Assembly: GCA_003586115.2 (NCBI GenBank)
Contig: QVOM02000112.1
Coordinates: 44,207,487 to 44,271,486 of the forward strand
DNA: 64,000 nucleotides
Direction: 5' to 3'
From: Salvator merianae
Lineage: Eukaryota; Chordata; Lepidosauria; Squamata; Teiidae
Each line of letters opens with the position of its first letter. The stretch's first letter is position 1. Below the pieces are notes generated by a model. The model worked only from the letters and a program-made list of their open reading frames with translations, was not told where the DNA came from and made no database searches. The position numbers and the translations under genes were made by a program. Below, piece by piece: positions 57,729 through 64,000 of this stretch.

Positions 57729-59689
57729 AACAAAACAAAACACCCTGCAACTGAAAAGTTCATTATAAAGAAAGTAAACACGTCACTTTCCCATACCATA
57801 GTCTTCTAAAATGAACACTGTCTTTTGCATCCCTGTTCCAAGCTGAAATATTGACAGTGGCTAATTTTAGAAATGTACAGAGGGAAGAAAATATACAGCT
57901 CAGTTGCAGGTTCCTTAGAAACTCGTTGCTACTAATACTCCACCTTTCTATAAGCTTAATCCTAGCAAAGCAGTTGGGACCACCAGCGGGTTCATCTGGC
58001 AAGGTTGACTGATCAGAGTAGATGGCATATGGACTTTGCTCAAAAATCTGGGCAGATGCCCCAGATATCATTGGAATAGGAGAGTAAGGGAATGTTCAGC
58101 AAATTAGGCCAGGAGGAAATTGTAGAAGGTTAATTACCAAGCATCACAGCAAAACTGGATACCCCTGAATTTGATGGATGATGAAATTTATAAAGGCAGT
58201 AGGTTTGCCAGATAAATATCTTTTTCATAAAGGTAGATCTACTTCAGAAGGAAATGCTGGAGAAGAGATCAGCCAGGCTCAGGCTTTCCAAACTTTAAAG
58301 CTCCTGAAATGCTTAAACATTAGGGTTTTTTTCTTTTTTCTTTTTTTTAAATTAAAATCCAAGCTAATGAGGAGGAAGAGTGCTATTTTCCCATTCATAT
58401 TTTCCCGTGTACAGAATTGCTTAGGCTATTTTAAAAGTTTTACTGTAGTGCTTATACACCAAGCTGCCAATTTGTTTGAATATTTTAATTGTTGGTACAA
58501 TCAAGTAGCATTAAACATGCATTCATGCAGCCGTGGCACTACTAGAAATCAATATCATTTGTACTAGAAAGATGTAATACCTTGAATACGATTTTATTGC
58601 AAATATTGTAGTATTCAACAAATATAGGCCATATATTTGGAAATGGAGCACATTAAAACGTTTCTGTATCTGGTCATATTTTACACACACCCCATAAAAT
58701 ATGCTTAATATATGCAAACAGTATATTCTGTGTCCTTTTCCAATTCTTTCACTTGCTAAAATGTAAACTGGAAGATTTGCCAAGTTTTTATTGCATTGTG
58801 CTTCTGGGTGCCAGTCTGTTAAAACTGGAGCACTAGGTGGGCTAGTAAAAAAATGGAGGGAAAAGTGTCAGGTAAGAGACCAGATCTGCATCAGCTTGCA
58901 AAAGCACGCATCATATGATGTTTTCAGGTAATCTAATCCGCAAGCAGTATTTTATTAACAGAGCTCAGGCAGACGTTTTACTTGCCAAGATCAGACAGCA
59001 CCAAAATTAAAACCATCATTTCACATGTAATCATTTATGGCAAAGTGTTTAATAGGTATTAATCCACTACAGCCTATAATATTATTGCATCCAGATATTA
59101 GGATAGAAACAGACACAGCCTCAAAACAACTATACTGAATGTTGGTGAATCAGTGATAACTTGAGAATTGAGGAAAGGAGGTTGTGGATTTGGAGACAAT
59201 CTACATGTATTCTGCTTATCTTTCAGTCAGTCCATCTAAATGATGCAAGGATAAAGTAAGCATATACCAATGCAAAGGAGCAAAAAAAATATGGTTCTTT
59301 TAAGGTGGGATTAATGAGTCAGAAGGTGCCTCTTTCAGAAAAGTCACCTTTGCATGCCCCCCATGGGCATGCCTCCCCAGTGAAGAAACCTCATAAGTAT
59401 CAGTTTTATGTCCTCTGAAATGCTACTGTTATGAGATATCTCAGAAAAAATAAATAAATAAAAAGTATGCTCATGTACAACTAAGATATAGGAACTAGGA
59501 GCTGTACTGATAAGTGACAACTAGAACAGAGGGCCTGTTTGCCTTTCTTGTCTAGTGAGTATCTGCACTTTTCAAGAGGAATCCAAGACAAAAACTTCAT
59601 TTGGACAAAGTACAGAAGAAGAGGGTTGTATAGCCAACTCCAGGCCTTTCCTGCTTGCATTCTACCTAATGGAGCCAAACCAGTCTTCT
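57729..59689. other. Unassigned AT-rich sequence
   Basis: No gene or repeat family was recognised. A T-rich run lies at 58326-58349. Confidence 0.45.
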
Positions 59690-60409
59690 AGAGCCTTTTG
59701 GCATTTTCACACTTTCCACATTAGAACAGGATGGACCATGCAGCACGGACATTATCCACACTGTGGGAGGCTAGACTGGAACAGCAGCAGCACCCAGGAT
59801 TCACAGTGCGACTGCTGGTGTCCTGCCCCTGATCTTAACTATGACAGCATCTGGGAAGCATCCGGTCACTGCCATGGTGTCCAGCAGTCCTGTGGATTAT
59901 GCAAACATGATCACATGATTCTGTAGGCACAGCCGTGCATTTGCACCCAGAAGTGGGTGCAAATGTACTTGACTGGGAGCAGGCTAGCTGTTCCTGGTCA
60001 AGTTGTGGTTTAGCAGCTCCTGATTGTTGCCAGCTGTGGTGCACTAAATTGTGGTCCACAACCTGACCAGGAGCATCTAGCCTGCTCCCTGTCAAATGGA
60101 TTTGCACCTGCTTCCCAGTGCGAATGCGCAACTGCATCTGCATGATCATGCAATCACGTCTGCATGCGCTTGTGCAATCTGTGGCACTGCCAGTCACCAT
60201 GGCAGCAACGGGATGCTTTCCAGATGCTGTCATGGTGAAGATCAGGAGCAGGACACCAGCATTTACAGTGCAAATGCTGGTATTCTGCTGCTGATCCAAT
60301 CTAGGGCCCTGCAGTGTGGACGTTGTCTGTGCTGTGTGGTCCATCCCACATTAGAACAGGGTAGTTATCCTGTTCTAGCATGGAAAGTGCAAAAATGCAC
60401 AAAGGCTCT
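59690..60409. mobile_element. Foldback element: near-palindromic M1 dimer
   Basis: The left arm (59690 to about 60010) and right arm (about 60055 to 60409) are inverted copies of the same M1 half. Outer ends AGAGCCTTTTGGCATTTTC and GCACAAAGGCTCT pair. Further pairs are CACATTAGAACAGGATGG with its inverse near 60350, GACAGCATCTGGGAAGCATC with GATGCTTTCCAGATGCTGTC, and CCCAGAAGTGGGTGC with CTTCCCAGTGCGAAT. An RNA from this unit would form a hairpin with arms above 300 bp. No frame is conserved; the 169-codon minus frame is a by-product. Confidence 0.75.
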
Positions 60410-61228
60410 GGAAGACTGGCTTGGCTTCATGAGGTAGAACATAAGTGAGAAATGTCTGAAGTTGGCAATACAACCTTACTCTCCTGCACATTGTCCAAAT
60501 CAAGTTTTTTTGTCTCTGGTTCCTCTTGAAAAGTGCTGATTGTGTTACAGATTCAGCAAAATCCCATCAGCCTCAAAGCAGGGCAACTCCCCTTGCATTA
60601 GTAAGCATTTGCACCATAGAGTAAAAGGGACATAATGTGGGAATGTTATTATAACAGCAACTTGGATGAACACTTTTCAATTACTGTTCCTGGAATAATC
60701 TGAAGTGGATACCTTTTATTTTTAGGGACATTTTCCTTACAAAGCTGGGCAAGATCACTGCATTTGGACATGTTTTGGGGTCCCAGAGTAAGAAGCCTGA
60801 GACCATTGTGGTCATCCTCTGATCCAGGAGACCAAATGTTGCTGCTGTGTGTGTGTATGTGTGCACGCACAGGCACTATTTCACTTAGGGCTGAACTCTG
60901 CTGCTGAAATCACTATCTTGTTCTGAGGAGAGATCTGTGCCATCTTCCCACCTCTACATATTTGACTTCTCTGTTGCTGCTAAGGTTTGGGACATCCCAA
61001 CCTTGGACACACTACTGCTTTCCAGGGTATGATTCGCTGGCTTGGTATATTAATCACACAGTTATAATGAGCCAAGGGTGTAAGTGAGCGATCACTTCCA
61101 ACTTTCTAGCTCCTCTCCCCTGTGATTGCCAGTACCAATCCTTGTCTACAACCAAAGTGAAGTTTGCCAGAGTGCTGGAAACTGCAACTGGTCCAAAAGC
61201 CCTTTCATTTACAAGGTCTGTTTGAGTG

Positions 61229-61270
61229 AATGCTCTGTGTGTGTGTGCATGTGTGTGTGTGTGCACACGC
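61229..61270. repeat. (TG)n/(CA)n microsatellite in repeat A
   Basis: An interrupted TG run followed by CACACGCGCACACATG. Copy 1 has only TGTATGTGTGG at the homologous place, so it expanded after the copies separated. Confidence 0.85.
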
Positions 61271-61471
61271 GCACACATGCATGTCACTCTACAAGGCATT
61301 TCTGACCTCTGAACATCGCCTCAAACCAAAGATATCTGAGAGGTAGTATAGTCCCCTCTTTCCTGCATCTCTCTCTTTAAAATAAAGTTAGACTTTTATT
61401 GTTCAAAGGAAAAAGGGGGCTGTGGCTCCAATATCTGCCCCAAGTAATTTGGTCTAATTCATTAGGAGTGG

Positions 61472-61503
61472 GAATCTGGCGATCATTGAATCTGGCGATC
61501 ATG
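61472..61503. repeat. 16-bp tandem duplication
   Basis: GAATCTGGCGATCATT is repeated once directly with a single final-base difference, inside repeat A copy 2. Confidence 0.8.
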
Positions 61504-61800
61504 GGGAGGATTGCTTATAAGTGGAGAGTGATTTAGGCACCACTGCCCAGTTGTTTTTCTAATGTAACTGTGGAATAGAGTTATACAGCTCCAATTAGCA
61601 ACATGCCCTAATTGGTCAACTTTTCCCAGGGCCTCCCCAATCAAATCCCAGCTCCCCATTCTCACTCTGAGCTAACTGCCATTGTTAAAAGCCCCATTAA
61701 GGCTACACTGTACCACTTGCCTACATTTGACACTAATTTCCCTTAGTTTGACTTCATATTTGTAAATAAAAGTTGTTGCTTAGAAATTTACTTTGTTCCA

Positions 61801-62820
61801 ATAAAAGCAATTATAATGGGGTAAATTTGTATAGTGTATATGTATATCTTGTGTGCAGGTTGAAAAATTTGACCTGCAGTCCAATTTTACATTTTTATGG
61901 CAGCCTCCCAGGGAAAATCCTTTCAAAAATCAGGCCAATACCATATATGGTTTGGCTGCAGGGAATAAAAGCAAGTGGAATACAACTCCACCACCCATGG
62001 ATTCAATAGTTTTTTCACCCATACTAATGAGGTTTTAGTTGCCAGCAATTCACGTATTCCTGCATACGAGTTTCTCATGCAATTTGGACTGTCTGCTCTT
62101 CCCCAGTTTGGCTCATTTATTTACTGCATCAAGTATAGAAGAAACTCCTGTAGAGGAAAACATTAATGTTCTCCCAACTGTAGAAAAGGTTGAATAATAT
62201 GGCTAACCCTATCACCTTGCTCATGGTACAGAAATCCATGCTGCTTATGTTTGTTATCCAGACAGTAGCACTGGGAATCAAATTCTCATCTTTGGGTTAC
62301 AACTTCACTGCTTTTTAAAGATTTAAGCCTTTCCAGGCTGCTGTGCTTCTTTTTATTACTACCATGGGGAAAAAATAAATTAAAAGAATCTCCATCATTT
62401 TGTGAATGGTTTTTTTTTTACTTTTTGCACTCCCTAATGACATTATGCATACATAACTCAGTAAGATTTTCACAGAATGTTTTATGCATGATATTTTAAG
62501 AGCCATAGAAAACACAATATTAAAATTCTAAAGTGAAAAATAATAGCATTATGGCTCATTACATTTCTTATTGCAGTAATCTGAACTGTGAGTAAAGTAC
62601 TGTCATCCTGTCAACCAATTCTGAAGGATCTGATATGTTTTACACAATGTCATTTACTTCACATATATAACAAGCCTCGGGTTTTCCAGTACTGAAGCAG
62701 ATTGTAAATGTTTCCTAACATTCACCTGAGAACAAGCTTCATTGGAAGCTAAATTATGAAACGCAAATGAAACTAAAAGGGAGGGAGAATCTGTAAGTGA
62801 ATGAGATGATAAAATCTCTG
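61801..62820. other. Unassigned AT-rich sequence
   Basis: No gene or repeat was recognised. Confidence 0.45.
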
Positions 62821-62821
62821 T

Positions 62822-63519
62822 GGGTCTCTTCGCACTTACATGTTAGTGAGCATCCACATGCTCATTAGTGAAATGCGTCCACATTTTGTGGAGGCACTAG
62901 CAATTGGGAGCAGCTACAGCTGGTCCCAATCACTACTTCCTGGTGCGAATTCTGCAGGCTGTGGCATGGCATGGTTGTAGCTGCACAGTCACACGCCACT
63001 TCCCCGGTTGCCATGGCAGTGGCTGGACATTTCCCCAGCTGCTATTATGGCAGGGTGGCCAGCATTCACACTGTGAGTGCTGGAAGCCTGTTTCTGGGTT
63101 CACAGAATAATAGAATCATAGAATCATAGAGTTGGAAGGGACCTCCAGGGTCATCAGGTCCAACCCCCTGCTCAATGCAGGATTCACTAAAACATCCCAG
63201 ACAGATATCTGTCCAGCCTTTCCTTGAAGACCTCCAGCGAAGGAGAGCCCACCACCTCCTGTGGTAACCTGTTCCAATGACTGATTGCCCTTACAGTCAG
63301 AAAGTTTTTTTCTAATATCTAGCCTGTATCTACTCCCTTGAAGTTTCATCCCATTGTTTCTAGTCCTTCCTTCTTGCGCAACTGAGAATAGGGCCAATCC
63401 TTCTGCACTGTGACAGCCCATCAGATACTTGTTCCAGCCCTGACAGTGTGGATGGCTGCTGGACCGCAGGGACTGTTCCACCTTGATAGAAACATTTGTA
63501 CTTTGATGTGGAAAGGCCC
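62822..63519 (-). mobile_element. M1 TIR element split by CR1
   Basis: It starts GGGTCTCTTCGCACTTAC and ends ACTTTGATGTGGAAAGGCCC. M1 blocks in reverse order are CATTAGTGAAATGCG, GCAATTGGGAGCAGC, CCGGTTGCCATGGCAGTGG and CCAGCATTCACACTGTGAGTGC. After the CR1, TTCCAGCCCTGACAGTGTGG and GGGACTGTTCCACC follow. Removing 63101-63424 gives an element of about 375 bp, normal for M1. Confidence 0.7.
63101..63424 (-). mobile_element. CR1 LINE 3' end with ATTCTATG octamers
   Basis: AATAGAATCATAGAATCATA (63109 onward) is the reverse of the tandem octamer that ends CR1 elements. GAGTTGGAAGGGACCTCCAG, TCCAACCCCCTGCTCAATGC and CACCACCTCCTGTGG follow, the conserved CR1 3' UTR in reverse. It continues to about 63424, where the element is 5'-truncated. 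It is a different CR1 subfamily from that at 47630-48600, whose terminus is TTCTTATGTTC-like. Confidence 0.85.
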
Positions 63520-64000
63520 AGAGAATGCAATAGTTGTTTGCACATCTATTCCAGCAACATCAGTCCTCTCTAGCAAACAATTCAGGAACAGATTATCCAG
63601 CACTAAAATGCTAGAAACACTCTGTACCCTTCTTTTGCCTTTGTGACTTAGTAGTTTAGAGGGGACTGCTGGATTTGACATATAAACAGTAGTTCAGTAT
63701 GGCATACCAAGAGTAAAGCTGAAAGGTTTCTGAGGCAGTATTTCCCCATCAGTCCTCACACATTCCAGCCCATAGTCAGAAGACTCTTCTCTCCTGGTGT
63801 TCTCTCCTGAACAAGAGAAACCAGAAACCAGGGCCTGTGTTCCATCTTGGCTCAATTCAAAGTTGCAGTGGAAAGGAATTACTAGATCAGGGGGAATCTG
63901 GTATTTTCTGCTTTTCTTCAGAAGGTCCTCGGTATTTGGCAGCCTTTGCTGGATTTGCCATATTATGCCATAGCACATCTGACTGGCAAAAGTCATTCCC
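63520..64000. other. Unassigned window edge with a 100-codon minus-strand frame
   Basis: A minus-strand frame runs from 63996 to 63694 and may continue beyond the window. Its composition is more protein-like than most chance frames here (for example LPNTEDLLKKSRKY, PPDLVIPFHCNF), but I recognise no family. It could be part of a retroelement or exon extending past the edge, or chance. No splice site can be assigned. Confidence 0.3.

Larger units (their letters stand above)
60492..61800 (+). repeat. Repeat A, copy 2 (uninterrupted, LTR-like)
   Basis: It starts TGTCCAAATCAAG and runs about 1.3 kb. It shares with copy 1 the blocks ATCTGAAGTGGA, GGGACATTTTCC, AGAGATCTGTGCCATC, TTGCTGCTAAGG and GTGAAGTTTGCC, and, 3.8 kb away in copy 1, CTGTGGA and ACTAATTTCCC. 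TTATAAGTGGAG (61514) could be a TATA box, and TAAATAAAAGTTGTTGC (61761) a polyadenylation signal near the end. That is the layout of a long LTR. No internal domain is seen, so it would be a solo LTR; the class is unknown. Confidence 0.55.

Noticed and set aside
59835..60344. 169-codon minus-strand frame
   Set aside because: It lies wholly within the palindromic foldback element and is not conserved in other M1 copies.
8009..60409. CRISPR-like array from recurring short blocks
   Set aside because: The repeated blocks belong to dispersed transposons and lack regular spacing; the genome is that of a vertebrate.

Overview
This window looks like a gene-free stretch of a squamate reptile (lizard or snake) nuclear genome. 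The evidence is the repeat repertoire: CR1 LINEs with the ATTCTATG-type 3' octamers, L2-type LINEs, a diverged L1, tRNA-headed SINEs with a BovB-like tail, a 5S rRNA-derived SINE, a Copia pol fragment, and many short terminal-inverted-repeat (TIR) elements. The sequence is AT-rich, CpG-poor and full of microsatellites. I found no exon set, no tRNA or rRNA gene, and nothing bacterial. Long open frames are chance frames or broken transposon frames.

Layout, left to right. 1-2030: AT-rich sequence with one hAT-like AT-rich element. 2031-6090: an LTR-like repeat (family A) split by an antisense L2-type LINE (about 3110-5415) and a TIR element. 6190-17940: mostly plain sequence with an L2 3' end (7740-7980), TIR elements (8009, 10137, 10432, 14077) and a CR1 3' UTR scrap (13540). 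17938-22660: a cluster of nested TIR elements, a large GC-rich TIR element (20347-21417) and a sense L2 fragment. 22660-42000: TIR elements interspersed with unassigned sequence, plus three SINEs. 43187-48600: an antisense CR1 whose 3' UTR was split by a 4.4 kb L1 insertion. 48765-50260: a TIR element and an antisense L2 3' end, followed by a triple microsatellite. 52039-54050: an antisense solo LTR and a sense Copia remnant, the latter split by a TIR element. 54130-55780: two more TIR elements flanking a SINE. 57290 to the end: a second copy of repeat D, a 720 bp near-palindromic foldback element (59690-60409), the intact copy of repeat A (60492-61800), and a TIR element carrying a nested CR1.

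Nothing here works together as a pathway. The value of the window is as a record of transposon succession. Several TIR families (called M1, M2, F and C here) share ends like GGGCCTNTTNNCACTT and, where boundaries are clean, 3-bp target duplications (TAA, ATA, ACT, CAT, GAT, TGA, TAG, AAA, TTT). That points to PIF/Harbinger-type mobilisation by a transposase not encoded in the window. Family assignments rest on reading by eye; no database search was possible.
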